A stretch of 64,000 nt of DNA, taken from the NCBI GenBank assembly GCA_963693365.1, contig CAVNZM010000006.1:6448001-6512000 (forward strand), written 5' to 3'. The position numbers and the translations under genes were made by a program. Shown one piece after another: positions 26,971 through 38,298 of the stretch. Below the pieces are notes generated by a model. It was not told the DNA's origin, made no database searches, and saw nothing but the letters and a program-made list of their open reading frames with translations. This DNA is from Amoebidium appalachense (Eukaryota; Ichthyosporea). The stretch's first letter is position 1. Each line of letters starts with the position of its first letter.

Positions 26971-28690
26971 AACACATTAACTCCGCACGGTAACTTTCCT
27001 CACTTAATCTAGGGGCCTTCGAATTCGAAGAAGGTGAATTCCCCAAACTCATGCCACCCCTCCCAGGGCCTCCCCTCCCTCCCCCCCCCCCCCCCCCCCC
27101 CCCCTCCCGGGCCCCCCCTCTCCCCCCCTCACCCACCACTCAAAAATTCCCCTTTCTTTCCCGGGAAAGTGCCACCTCTCCAGACATATTACTGAAGAAT
27201 TTCCGCTTTTCCCTTCTGCAGTGGTCCTGGCCCCATCAAATATACAGTCTTTGCGCACCTGCACACTTAACACGCAGTCTCAAGATCTTGTCTGCCCTTG
27301 GCTTAATGCCAGTGGCTCAGTGGACGCTTTATATGACACATACTGGACCCGGACTATATATACTCTTGATGGATCTACTCCCCCCCGGGGCGGGGACGGG
27401 TGGGTGGGTAGGTGGGTGGGTGGGTGCCATGGGTGTGTGTGTGTGTGTGTGGCCGTGGGGGGGAGGGGGATGGGGGGGTGGGTGGAGGGTGGGGTGTGTG
27501 TGTGTGTGTGTGTGGGGGGGGGGGGGCTAAGATATCGATTTGCAGTGGCGGCATTCAATTTGGGTTGAATGTTGCCCGCCGCATACGCTAGAATAATAAC
27601 ACATCAGTGTTTTCACAACATCAATCATCAACCGGTAAATGGGTGACCTCTATGCAGCGCACATCAGAAATCACTTGCAGCATGTGAAAGCTCCATGCAG
27701 CAACCACCACGTGGCGGAGTGCATTTGTTGTGGGCGGTCACCCAACTGGTGGCTGTGATGAGGCAGTGCTGAAAGCGGCCAAGCTGTGGCTGTGATTGTG
27801 GGTCACTGCAATCGGGTGGCTTGGTTTATGACGGCTCTCAGACTGCCGTTGTCGTAATGAATATACGTGGCCACAGCAGCGGTTACAGTTGGTTCCACTC
27901 TGCTAATATCAAAACATCACGAGGCCCTTATTTGGATATCATGCAGCCGAACTTACTATCTTATCTGATGGGATCTAATACTATAAAGTAAGGCTTGTGT
28001 GCCGCACACATGACAGAACTCCCCCCCCCCCCCCCCCCCCCCCCTGCCCCCCCTAGGGGGGATTTAGGATGGGCAATATGCGGATTTGTTAGCTAGTTAT
28101 TATTAGCTGATGCAAAGTGCTCATAGGATCCTGACAATATGAGTCCCCCTCCATTCGAATCTCCATCCCCCCCCCCCTCCCCTCCCCCCCCCCCACAACC
28201 CCAAATCCCGGGTTTCCCCGTTTTACAACACCAATCACCACCAATGTTCTCCACGCGCAGTAACTCACTTTCCCTTCGAAATTTACCCCCCCCCCCCCCC
28301 CCCCCCCCACACACACAAAAAAAAAATCCTTCCCTTTTTCCCAAAGTGCACGTGCCTCTCCAAACCTCGACGATTGACAGTCCCCAAGAACGTCGTCTCG
28401 CCATTGCCCTGGTCTGGCCTATTAATTATAAGGGCGGGTTGGCATTTGCGTGTGTACAAACACATCCCTCTTTGCTTCAAAGTGCTGATTCTTGCACGAA
28501 TGCCTTGAGTTTGACGTACAGGTGATGTGTGGTGGTAGTGTGTATGTGGGGAGGATATGAGGGCAAGGGGAAGATAAGGGGCAATTTAGGAGTGTAAGAG
28601 GACGGTGGTGCCAATGTTCGTGTGCTTGTGCGAACAATTTATCACTAGGCGGGAAAAGAAAAGGGTGGGGATGGGGTGGGGGAAGGAGAC

Positions 28691-28784
28691 GGTGTATGAG
28701 AATGTGGTGCGTGTGAGCGCGCGCCCAAACACTGTGATTGTGTGTTTGGTGGTGGTGGTGGTGGTGGTGGTGGTGTGTGTGTGT

Positions 28785-28838
<54 letters not shown>

Positions 28839-29024
28839 ACATGAGACGAAACACAACTGCTTGGCACTTATAAATTGTTGCAGCAAAATAAGCGGTTTTA
28901 TTTTGTACGATTATTGCTATACAAATAGGAATTCACATCTTTTTCCAATCTCTTTTTTCCTGCAACTCATTTTGATGTTCGTTTTCTTCCCCCCCTGAAA
29001 ATCTCTTCCAATTTCGTCATTCGA
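28691..29024. other. 3' flank of the UEV gene
   Basis: (GGT)n/(GT)n and a poly-G tract (28798-28834), then complex sequence forming the 3' UTR of the minus-strand UEV gene. Confidence 0.6.
28897..28902 (-). terminator. Polyadenylation signal of the UEV gene
   Basis: The minus strand reads AATAAA about 125 bases beyond the UEV stop codon at 29025, a suitable distance for a short 3' UTR. Confidence 0.4.
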
Positions 29025-29276
29025 TTAAAAGTTGGTTCCTTCGGGCGGCTGCTTGAGTTTAACGTTGTCCTTGTTCACCATGCACCTGAGACAAAAAAAG
29101 GGTTAAGTTGAAGTATAGTTTAACGTTGAATAGCTGTTCAACGAGAAAAAAAAAAGTATTCCTTTTCTTCTTATCTCTGTTTTCTTTTCTTTCCCCCCCC
29201 CCTCCAACCCCCCCAACCCCCAACACACACACACATAAAAAAAACACTTTCTCTTACCCTCTTTCCTTTCTTTTTT

Positions 29277-29352
<76 letters not shown>

Positions 29353-29534
29353 CGCACGCGCACGGGCGGGCGGGCGAATGTCTGTATGCATGTTCTCGCT
29401 CGCTCGCGCATGCGTGCACGCGGTGCTGGTGGTAAAAAAAGAGGTAAATTGAAGTATAATTTAACGTTGAACTATTCAACTAGAAAGAATAAGCATTCTT
29501 TTTCCCCCCCCCTTCTTATCTCTTTTTTCTTTCT

Positions 29535-29571
<37 letters not shown>

Positions 29572-29663
29572 ACACACACACACAAAAAAAAAAAAAAACC
29601 TTTTCCCTCTCTCCGTTCTCCATCCCTCGCTTTACCTCTCTCGTTCCTTTTTGTTTGTTTGTG

Positions 29664-29731
<68 letters not shown>

Positions 29732-29951
29732 CACACACACACGCATGTGAGCGAGTGAGCAATCACGTGCGTGTGTGCATGTGGTGGTGGTGGTGATGGG
29801 TGGTGGCGGTGGGGTGGGAGGAAGTGAACGTGTGGGTGTGCCTGTGGGTGTGCCTGTGTGTGTGTGCACGTGTGCGCATGCATACATGTGTGCGTGCATG
29901 CGCACCGGCGTGTGTGTAGGTAATAGTGGTAATGTTGGTTTTTCTTTTTCG

Positions 29952-29985
<34 letters not shown>

Positions 29986-29994
29986 TGTGTGTAA

Positions 29995-30035
<41 letters not shown>

Positions 30036-30247
30036 GGAAGGAGGATGTATGCAGTAGGGTGCAAGACAAAAGAGGCGCAAAGGCATGACACGACAAAATC
30101 CCAAGCCAAATACATGAGCACCCAGGACAGAGCGGTATATCTCTACATATCTACACACAAACGGCCGTGTTTAAGGAGTATTTCCAATCCCATCCTTTCA
30201 TATCATATAATGGTGACAAAGTGGGGGAAGGTGGGTGGGGTGGGGGT

Positions 30248-30283
<36 letters not shown>

Positions 30284-31104
30284 GGTAAGGCAAGGGAAAA
30301 AAAGGGAAGGAGAAAAGAAGCTCAAGAAAAGGCGCCCGGGGGGAGGGGGGGGGGGGGGGGGGAGGGGGGGGGGGATAAGGGATAAGTTTACGATAAAAAA
30401 TACCAATGCATTCAAAAAAAAAGAAGTTCCACCTTTGTGCACGAGCCTATGTGTACCATTGTGCCCTACTCTCGAGCATGCATGTGACCGTGCATGCACG
30501 TGCCCCGGTTTGTCGTGTGTGTTGCATGTGTTCCATGTGTGTGAGTGTGTGTAAATGTGTGTTCCATGTGTGTGAGTGTGTGTTCCATGTGTGTTTCATG
30601 TGTGTGAGTGTGTGTTCCATGTGTGTGAGTGTGTGTTCCATGTGTGTTCCATGTGTGTGAGTGTGTGTGTGATTGCGCTCGTGCGCGTGTGAAAGAGAAA
30701 GAGAGAGAATGTGTGCGTGCGCGCGTGTGCATGTGCATGTTCACTGTGTGTGCATGTGCATGTGTGTGTGCATGTGCACACAGCCACTCACTGTCTAATG
30801 TTGACCAGCACATCCTCCAGTGTATTTCTGCGGCTCCATTGTGCAAGCACAGGCAGCATGCTGGGGATCACCTGAAGGAACCCCCCGTCCAGTAAGTTAT
30901 CACTGCCACACAGTCACACTCAAACCCCTGCCCCCCCCCCCACCCCCCCCCCCCCAAAAAAAAACCAAAAAAAAGCACTCCCTCCCTCCCTCAAACTCAT
31001 CTAACCCTCCCCCCCTCCCCCCAGGCACTATCACTGCTGCCACCCCCCCCCCCCCCCCCCCCCCCCAGCCCATCCCTCCTCCGCCCCACAAAAAAGCGGC
31101 ATGT

Positions 31105-31147
<43 letters not shown>

Positions 31148-31649
31148 AATAACAAATGATTAGGGGGAAAAAAAAATAATAACTGGAAAAAAAACATCCT
31201 CCCTCCCGTCATCCACCCATCACTCACAAACTCAGCCCACCAACTCGCCAACCCCACTCACACACACACACACCTTCCCCCTCCCCCCTTAACCCCCTTT
31301 CCCCCCTCCCCACACACACACACACACACGTACACACGTAAACACACACACGTACACACACGCACACACACACACACACACACGCACGCACGCACGTACC
31401 CTGCCATTAGCATCGAGGAAGGTGAGGTTTGCCCGTGTGATGAAAGTCACCACGGGGGGCTGCTCGGGGTATTTGTCTCCGCAGTGGATCTTGAGGCTGT
31501 AGATGCGGTTCTCGTACTGCGACTGTGTGTGTGTGTGTGTACGTGTGCGTGTGCGTGGATCGGTGGGTGTGGATGGATGTGTGTGTATACGTATGTGTGT
31601 GTGTGTGTGTGTGTGGACGGGTGGGTATGTGTGTGCATGTGTGTGTGTG

Positions 31650-31702
<53 letters not shown>

Positions 31703-32189
31703 ACGTGTGTGTGTGTACACCTGCAAATGCGAATATTGTTACTTTCCCATTTTCACAATCCGATTATTTATTCAATTACTCGTTGTTTATGATTATTTCT
31801 TTCCTTTTTCCTTTTTTTTTTTTTTTTTTTATAATATATACATTCTCTTCGGCGTGCAAGTGGCCCCTAATTCGTCCACACTTTTCTAGCTGGTGCGCAT
31901 GTGTGTACATGTACATGTGCAAGGGCAGATTGGCTTGCCACATGTGTGAGCGTACGTGTGTGTCTTAACACGTTGCAGTCAGGACTAAGTGTCAGTCGAC
32001 TGTCATTTTTGTGATCCGTACTAACACACACACCCTCCCTCCCCCCCTTACCCTTCCCACAACACCCGCTCGCCCACCCATACCGTCAGCCTCCTCCGCC
32101 TCACAACGAGCACAAAAACGTACTCGCACACGCACATGCACAAGACACTTGCTTGCACGCGTGCGCCCTGGCATTGGCGTGCGCGCACA

Positions 32190-32243
<54 letters not shown>

Positions 32244-32376
32244 GAGGCAGGGAGGGAGGGTGTGAGCGAGGGAGGGAGGGAGAGAGAGTAACAAGCACAA
32301 GGTCAGGCAGAATCCTGTGAGTGCCTGTGTTGACCCGCAGGGGGTGCGGAGGGGGTAGGTACGGGGGGAAAGAAGG

Positions 32377-32409
<33 letters not shown>

Positions 32410-34151
32410 TTTGAATGCGGAACACGGTACAAAGTACGCATACACGACGAGAAGCATGGTGCAGGACACATGTAAAGGCAAACATTCAAGTATGCAACAT
32501 CAGCCATGTGCACAGTATGCGTCATAAGCAGAGCACATCCTCAGGGAGGACCAAAGTCATCAATTGCGTCTGAGTTTCGACCCCTTAGCCCGTGTATATA
32601 CGACGCTCCAACTCAGACAGCAGCATCAACTGAACTTGGGCGGGTCAACCCGTCTTGATCCAAGACGAGCAGGGTTGCTTATGCAAGCAAGGTGAGCAAA
32701 ACGGTGAAGATGTGTGTGCAAGCTAATGCAGTGCAGCGAAAAATGCGTATGTGGGGGTATTCTTACCCTGGGGGGGCCCAAGATGGTGCCGTTCCTGCAA
32801 AGGCGAACCCAGGGTGTTAGACTTGCACATGCAGTTCACCCACCACAAACATGCCGATACTTGCATCACAACCTTCCCCTCCTACCCCCCCATCTTCCCT
32901 TCCCCCCCTCCCCTCCCCCCCCCCCACACACACACCCATACCCACTGCAGTATAACACTTCCTCATTCAACCCCCCCCCCCCCCCCCCCCCCCCGCGTAC
33001 CCCTCTCCCGCCGACTCTTCAGCATCCCCTTCACTTTCCCATTTCCCCCTTTCCCTTACACCACACACACATACAAATCTGCTTTCGATATTCACACCCA
33101 CACGTTCACCTCCTTCTCCCTTCATCTCATCCCATCTTCCAAGCTTCATTCGCCCCAAACACACTCCCACACTCCATGAAACCATCCAAGGACTCTCCCC
33201 CTCCCCCCCCCCCCCCCCTCCCCCCCCCCCCCGCCCCCCTCCCCCTGCCGGGGGCACCCGCCTCCACGCCTTCTGCCATATATCTCTTACCCGCTTTCCC
33301 CCCCCCCCCCTCCCCTCCAGGCCCATCATCTCCATTTCCTCCTCCTCCCTTCGTGTCCCCCCCCTCCCCCCCCCCCCCCCCCCCCCCCCCCACACACACA
33401 CACCAGCTACTCATCATGAAATTGATCCCACCCCCCCCCCCCCCAAAAAAAAAAAAGACTCGAAATAGAAGAAAAAGGAAGAAAAACTAAGATAAAAACT
33501 AAACGGACCCCCCCGGCCACTCCCCCCCTACCAGTCGCTCATCATAATGTCGTCCTGGTTGGCCATGCCGTAGCTGACCGATCCATCCCCAATGCCCTTC
33601 TCTCCCTTCTCCAACTCCTCAAGGAGCCGAAAATTACGCGGCACTGTGGCAATTATGTTAGCGTCCAAAAATAGGTATTGCAAGCCACAAAAAGAAGGAA
33701 GGTCAGTGTGAGAGTGGCCCAGGCGGGGTGTCGGCAAGGTGAGGGAAGGAGAAAAGGGGGGGGAGAGGGGAGGGGAGAGAGAGAGAGAGAGAGAGAGAAG
33801 GGAAAGAGAGAAAGGGAAGGGGAGGGAGGGAGGGAGGGAGAGCCGCTGGGACGGAGAGGAGGAGAGGGAGGGGGGGGGGGGGGGGGGGAGGAGAGAGAGA
33901 GAGAGAGAAAGGGAGGGAGGAAGGAATAGAGAGAGCAAGTTCACAGAAAGGGGGGGGGGGGGGGGGGGGGGGAAGAGGTAGGAATGTGTTATAGAGTAAA
34001 AGGTACATAATTCATGACGGACAACACCATGCAGAGCGCAAAGCACACATACGCTGGGAGGGAAGTTGGGGGGGGGGGGGGGGGGGGGGGGGGCAAGGAT
34101 ATATTCTATGACCGCAAAAGTGGCGGTTGTCATGAGTTGAAAAGCTTTAAT

Positions 34152-34203
<52 letters not shown>

Positions 34204-34896
34204 TAGAGAAGACGAGGGGTTGAATAAGCTGTATGGCTGAAAGACTATCTTTAGATCAAAAAGGGAACAAAAATCGAGACAGCACCGACTTTCTGACCAC
34301 CGTAGATAGGCACGGGGGGAAAGGGGGGGAGATCAAGACAAAGGGGGGAAGGGGGGACCAGAATGAGAAACGTGGGGTGAGAGGAAGTTCGCAGAGAGGA
34401 CAGGGGGGGAAGCGGACAGGAGAGCAGGGAGGGGGAGAGAGACGGCGGGGGAGGGGGGGGGGAGATGCTTGTGCTGTGCTGTGTGAGCGCAAACAGGAGA
34501 GCAGGGAGGGGAGAGAGACGGGGGGGGAGGGGGGGGGGGAGATGCTTGTGCTGTGCTGTGTGAGCGCAAACGTGTGCTTTGAGGTGTGCGTGGTGTTTGC
34601 AAGAGGATGCAGGAGGCGATGGTTGGGGAGGGGAGGGGAGGGGGGCAGAGAGGGGGGGGGGGGGGGGGGGGGGGGAGGTATTCTAGAGTGCATGGGTGTG
34701 ATCAAGCGGTTTCTGTCACAGGGAGAAGCATGTGTGCGTATTTATGGTTTCAAGGCACCTTCGCGCTTCCTTTGATAGTGAGCAAGGTGGGGAAACGAAA
34801 TACATTACACAAAGGGTTGTGTGAGGGAGAGAGCACAAAGGGAATTAGAAGAGCGGAGAAGGGGGAGGGAGGAAGAGAGGGGGGGGGGGGGGGGGG

Positions 34897-34931
<35 letters not shown>

Positions 34932-35059
34932 GAGGGGGGGGGGGGGGGTTGGAAGGAGGAGGGAAAAGGAGACGTAAGATGGGGCGGGGATGCAGACAAG
35001 CTCGTTTTACATTCAAAAGACATCACGTACAAAAGGCACTCACCGACAACATTGGCCAT
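29025..35059 (-). CDS. MMS2: Ubiquitin E2 variant (UEV), MMS2/UBE2V type, six exons
   Basis: Minus-strand exons: 35059-35044, 33643-33532, 32794-32767, 31522-31400, 30871-30792 and 29085-29025. All introns are GT-AG, the phases agree, and the complete product is 139 residues, similar to human UBE2V2 as I recall it. Family blocks: [21 protein letters not shown] after the start, [37 protein letters not shown], and a C-terminal [11 protein letters not shown]. The segment between DANGR and LPVLAQW lacks the active-site cysteine of true E2 enzymes, as expected of a UEV. By family knowledge it pairs with Ubc13 to build Lys63-linked ubiquitin chains in DNA-damage tolerance and signalling. Exon 1 holds only 16 coding bases (MANVV plus one base) before a perfect GTGAGT donor. 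It is divergent from the small heat-shock gene. Confidence 0.93.
29281..29360. repeat. (TG)n/(CG)n array
   Basis: Pure TG then CG alternation in the last UEV intron. A closely similar module (T-rich or TCT-rich lead, TG array, CG island) recurs at about 29640-29740, and GTTGAACTATTCAACTAGAAAG-like sequence precedes both, suggesting duplication of about 360 bp. Confidence 0.8.
30000..30380. repeat. Poly-G tracts and possible reverse-strand SINE-like fragment
   Basis: G runs at 29997-30034, 30249-30282 and 30346-30374. The sequence 30045-30120 beside the first run may be a highly diverged reverse-strand C-tailed repeat (poly-G here is its poly-C tail), but the match is weak. Confidence 0.45.
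30500..30670. repeat. GTTCCATGTGTGTGAGTGTGT minisatellite
   Basis: About six imperfect copies of a 20-30-base unit containing TTCCATGTGTGTGAGTGTGT lie in the last UEV intron, close to its 5' end in the gene sense. Confidence 0.8.
31525..31705. repeat. (TG)n with GGACG/GGTGG interruptions
   Basis: On the minus strand this is a CA-rich array ending in CACACACAG at 31523, the acceptor of the UEV exon that begins at 31522. It mirrors the CA acceptors of the plus-strand genes. Confidence 0.9.
32400..32700 (-). mobile_element. SINE-like C-tailed repeat, reverse strand, near full length
   Basis: Reverse-complement relative of the copy at 5031. It contains the complement of GCATAAGCAACCCTGCTCGTC (near 32655-32690), GGTCGAAACTC (near 32571) and CTCTGCTTATGACGCATACTG. 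Its tail is the G run at 32379-32408 on this strand. It lies in a UEV intron, in the sense of that gene. Confidence 0.65.
32880..33450. repeat. C-rich low-complexity intron segment
   Basis: Mostly C runs of 10-30 bases with short complex spacers, ending C(n)A(n) at 33431-33455, inside the second UEV intron. No coding potential; proline-rich frames are artefacts. Confidence 0.85.
33730..34930. repeat. Purine-rich (GA/GGGA) intron sequence with poly-A and poly-G tracts
   Basis: The first UEV intron is dominated by G and A on the plus strand. It includes (GA)n at 33777-33798 and 34901-34928, G runs near 33950, 34069 and 34650, and a 41-base A run at about 34156-34196. A duplication of about 63 bp lies at 34422-34571 (markers AGATGCTTGTGCTGTGCTGT and GTGAGCGCAAAC). 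On the transcribed strand it is pyrimidine-rich. Confidence 0.8.
33970..34062 (-). mobile_element. SINE-like C-tailed repeat fragment, reverse strand
   Basis: The reverse complement contains CTTTGCGCTCTGCATGGTG and TTGTCCGTCATGAATTATGTACC, which align with the 3' half of the family. The adjacent G run (33950-33972) is the C tail. Sense-oriented in the UEV gene. Confidence 0.5.
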
Positions 35060-35821
35060 TCTTCCACTACCCCTTACACCAACCGGCGTTCCCTCAATGC
35101 TATGTCTAAAGCTGAAATAGTATCAAACTAGAAGCCAAAAGCAGAGTAGCTTTGAAGAACCAACCCAGTTTTTATGTGGAACAGTAAGTCCTTGCACACA
35201 GCGGACTCTCGCTCCGTGACTCTAACCTACTCCAACTTCGAGAAAATAAAAGGAAGAAATTTGGAATTCGAAGTTTTCGTGCGGGTTGTTCGATTCATGT
35301 TCGGGCCTGTTCGGGAAAAGAAGTCGGGCCGGTTTTCCCGCGCATTCCGTGACGTATACATCTGACATTTAGCCAATCACAGAACACCAGCTAAGCGAAT
35401 GAACCGAACGACGCAAATATGCATGACTTGGAACAAATAGAATTTATTTTAGCGTTACGTTTCAAGATCTAACCAATCATAGCTGCTTTTTATCGATACG
35501 TGGCCCAATCGTTTTGTAACAAGTTAGGAGCTGGAGCGCCGGGGGTGAAGATCCTTCGGGTATATAAACAGAATCTCGCCACACCAGTCGACAACTGAAC
35601 TTGAAAGACAAACAACACGGCTCACGACAACATTCTGATCAAGGACATTGTGCAAACATTCAAAACCAGAAACAAAGACTTCGAAGTTTTGTTTTCTTTT
35701 CCATTTTACACCTTGCGTTCTTGTTTGCTTGTAAATTTTACCAACTTGAAATATGCAGTAATATAGCTACAGTAAATCACCTTACATTAAAATTAAAAAG
35801 AAACGTTGCAACTTTTCCAGA
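35060..35821. promoter_or_regulatory. Divergent promoter region between UEV and small heat-shock genes
   Basis: A 762-bp complex, repeat-poor region between two divergent start codons. Plus-strand CCAAT motifs lie at 35373, 35473 and 35505, a CRE-like GTGACGTA at 35349, and TATATAAA at 35561. Two inverted TTCnnGAA pairs (35237-35244 and 35310-35317) match two-thirds of a heat-shock element. The TATA box points to transcription of the small heat-shock gene from about 35590. A CTTTTCCAG directly before the ATG context at 35820 could be the acceptor of a 5' UTR intron. Confidence 0.6.
35561..35568 (+). promoter_or_regulatory. TATA box of the small heat-shock-like gene
   Basis: TATATAAA preceded by CTTCGGG, 260 bases upstream of the start codon; three CCAAT boxes lie 50-190 bases further upstream. 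Confidence 0.6.
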
Positions 35822-37219
35822 ATGAGACCACCACGCCTTCGAATGTTACCAGCTTTCCTTTTCGCCACCATTATAGCCGCATCACAAGTAAGCGGCTTTT
35901 TGCTCTCAGGTGGACACTTCTATGACCCGTTTAGCTTTCATCACCATGCCTCCCCGAACTTCTTCGAGCCAAACCACTTTGGTTTTTTCGAGGATGCATT
36001 TGACGACATGCACGGAGTAAGCAACTTGGTGGACCACTTTTGGCACAGCCCCACCCGCTACTCACCTTTTGGCGCATTTTTCACCGAATTTACACACGCA
36101 CCTTCCCATTTTGCCAACAACATTAATGCACGGTATCTTCCGTACGAAAATAGGGAAAGAGTGCAAAACCAGATTGCTCCGGCACCTGCAAACACGTTTA
36201 GAGATAGCAGTTGCAACGGTCGGTGCCAAACTCCGCAACGGCGGCAGTACCACTGCCCCGACACAACCCATGTCAATGAACCCGTGCCTGTTGAAGAACT
36301 ACGCGCAGCCCCACGGTCCTTTCCTTCACATGCCGATTCCACTTCGCAGACACCGTGTCAGCCCGTTAACCAGCGCATAAATGTGCATACTGCAGAACGG
36401 AAATACGTAGAACCAGTTGAGGTCAAGAAAGACACCACCAGCGCCGAGCCTTACTCACGTGTAGTTAGTGTTGACGTTGCATCTTCACGACCAGAGCCTG
36501 TCACGTTGGTGCCTCGCAAAGACAGCACACACGCACACTCTTACAGGCACGAGGCAACTAAATATACAACAGATGGCTCGCAGATTAAAGAAACCCAGAA
36601 GAAACCTACCCACGTTGCCCCCCAGCCCGCACCGGAGCCCGTCAAGCCTAAACACAAACCTGCTTCCACGTCATCCACCGCACCCAACCACACACCCGTA
36701 AGAGCGTCGGAGAGCGTTAGGGACAACAAACCTGCTTTCCCGCACATGAAAGCAACACCAAAACAACAAAACGGCAAGCCAGAGATTGAGCAAGTGAGGC
36801 CCGTTGTCCGCCACCAGAAGCCGCAGGGACCGAACGAGCCACATATTTTCCGCATGGGCATTCCTGGGTTCACCTCTAGAAACTTGCACGTGCGAGGGTT
36901 CGAAGAGGGAAATCATGTGGTCGTAAGCGGTAAAACTCGCTGCCGAAGGGAGGATGGAAACTCGTGCGCACCTCGGGAAATTAAAGAAACAGTTAGTATT
37001 CCTGCCGGTTTTGACGCTGCTAAAGCTGTGGCGGCTTTGCAGCGTGGTATTTTAACGGTTACTGTACCTGTCAAAGAAAGCAGGGGCGACGGGTTTGTAG
37101 TTGTTGAGGAGGTAGATGGTAGCGACTGTAACGAAGGTGACGAGAATAGGGTGGAGAGAGTGACTAGAGTAGAAACGGCAGAAGATGGAGTTACTTTGGA
37201 AACACTGGCTTATTATTAG
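35822..37219 (+). CDS. Secretory-pathway small heat-shock (alpha-crystallin/HSP20-like) protein
   Basis: A single-exon frame of 465 residues. Residues 1-25 form a signal peptide: basic MRPPRLR, hydrophobic MLPAFLFATIIAA, and a cleavage site near SQVSG. Residues 26-105 are rich in Phe, His and Asp (DPFSFHHH, FGAFF), like small heat-shock N-terminal arms. Residues about 110-335 are a hydrophilic Pro/Thr/Lys/His linker that looks disordered. Residues about 341-420 match an HSP20 fold: HIFRMGIPGF at 341-350, a basic-acidic strand region, then GILTVTVPV at 409-417, the usual final beta-strand motif. The usual small heat-shock protein is 150-250 residues, so the linker is unusual. The C terminus (LETLAYY) has no KDEL-like retention signal. 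The ATG at 35822 keeps the n-region; the internal Met at 35843 would also leave a signal peptide. Confidence 0.82.
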   Translation: MRPPRLRMLPAFLFATIIAASQVSGFLLSGGHFYDPFSFHHHASPNFFEPNHFGFFEDAFDDMHGVSNLVDHFWHSPTRYSPFGAFFTEFTHAPSHFANNINARYLPYENRERVQNQIAPAPANTFRDSSCNGRCQTPQRRQYHCPDTTHVNEPVPVEELRAAPRSFPSHADSTSQTPCQPVNQRINVHTAERKYVEPVEVKKDTTSAEPYSRVVSVDVASSRPEPVTLVPRKDSTHAHSYRHEATKYTTDGSQIKETQKKPTHVAPQPAPEPVKPKHKPASTSSTAPNHTPVRASESVRDNKPAFPHMKATPKQQNGKPEIEQVRPVVRHQKPQGPNEPHIFRMGIPGFTSRNLHVRGFEEGNHVVVSGKTRCRREDGNSCAPREIKETVSIPAGFDAAKAVAALQRGILTVTVPVKESRGDGFVVVEEVDGSDCNEGDENRVERVTRVETAEDGVTLETLAYY

Positions 37220-37680
37220 TTATCATACGGAAGTACATTATACTTCTTTGGTTTGGTGTGGTATGTATGTCAGTTAAGTATCATATTATCATAACAATGA
37301 ATGACTGTGAAGAGTAACTACAGCAACTCAATAAGAACTCAAATGTTCTGTTGTGGAAAATATAACGGTTTACGCGCGAAAGCAACCAGGATATTTTTGA
37401 TACAATCTTAGACCATTGCAACCTCGGTAAAGCCGAAGATCTCCCCTCCCCCCCCCCCCCCTATCTCCCCCCAAGGAGGCTCCCCATTCCTCCTCTCTTT
37501 GCCATAATGCAACTGCACATCATTACCCGTTTCCCCTAGTCCGTTCCTTAGGTTAACTCACCACCATAACCCGGTCCCAGGCCACTCCCATTTTTTTTTC
37601 ACAGATGCACTATTTCCTCACACTCTCTTTGCACACAAAAACCCCTGGGAGAAACTTCCCCGTTGTGTGCTGCACTTGTA
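37220..37680. other. 3' flank of the small heat-shock gene
   Basis: Mostly AT-rich complex sequence with a C run at 37446-37460. Nothing recognised. Confidence 0.55.
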
Positions 37681-37681
37681 T

Positions 37682-38047
37682 AAACATATTTTTAGAACCT
37701 TTTGCTGAGGAAGGGTGGTATACGCATGGACACAAAACAGTATAAACACGAGCGCTAATAAATGGTCCGGCCCACCCGCTCGTAGATGATATTACGACAC
37801 AACCTGCAGACACGCCACTCCCAACCACACAGAATTGTGATAATGCCGTGGCAGCTGTGTGTGAAAACATATTCTTAGAACCTTTTGCTGAGGAAGGGTG
37901 GTATACGCATGGACACAAAACAGTATAAACACGAGCGCTAATAAATGGTCCGGCCCACCCGCTCGTAGATGATATTACGAACACAACCTGCAGACACGCC
38001 ACTCCCAACCACACAGAATTGTGATAATGCCGTGGCAGCTGTGTGTG
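37682..38047. repeat. Tandem duplication, period 183-184 bp
   Basis: Two adjacent copies from AAACATATT(T/C)TTAGAACC to GCCGTGGCAGCTGTGTGTG, starting at about 37682 and 37865. They differ by only a few bases, including one inserted A, so the event is recent. No coding sequence. Confidence 0.92.
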
Positions 38048-38264
38048 CGTGCGTGCGCGCTTGCTTGCATGTGTGCGCGCGCGTGTGGGTGTGCGTGCGA
38101 GCGTGCGTGTGGGTGTGGGTGTGCGTGTGTGCGCGGGCGTGCGCGCGCACGTGTGTGTGTGTGAATGTGTGTGCCACCATGTGTGTACGTGCCGGTGTGC
38201 ATGTGTGCCACTGAAATTGTGCACCTGTGGGTGTGCTCGTGTGCATTTATATGTTTGTGTTTGT

Positions 38265-38298
<34 letters not shown>

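Noticed and set aside
36058-36916. Antisense and alternative frames within the small heat-shock gene
   Set aside because: Shadows of the real 465-codon frame.
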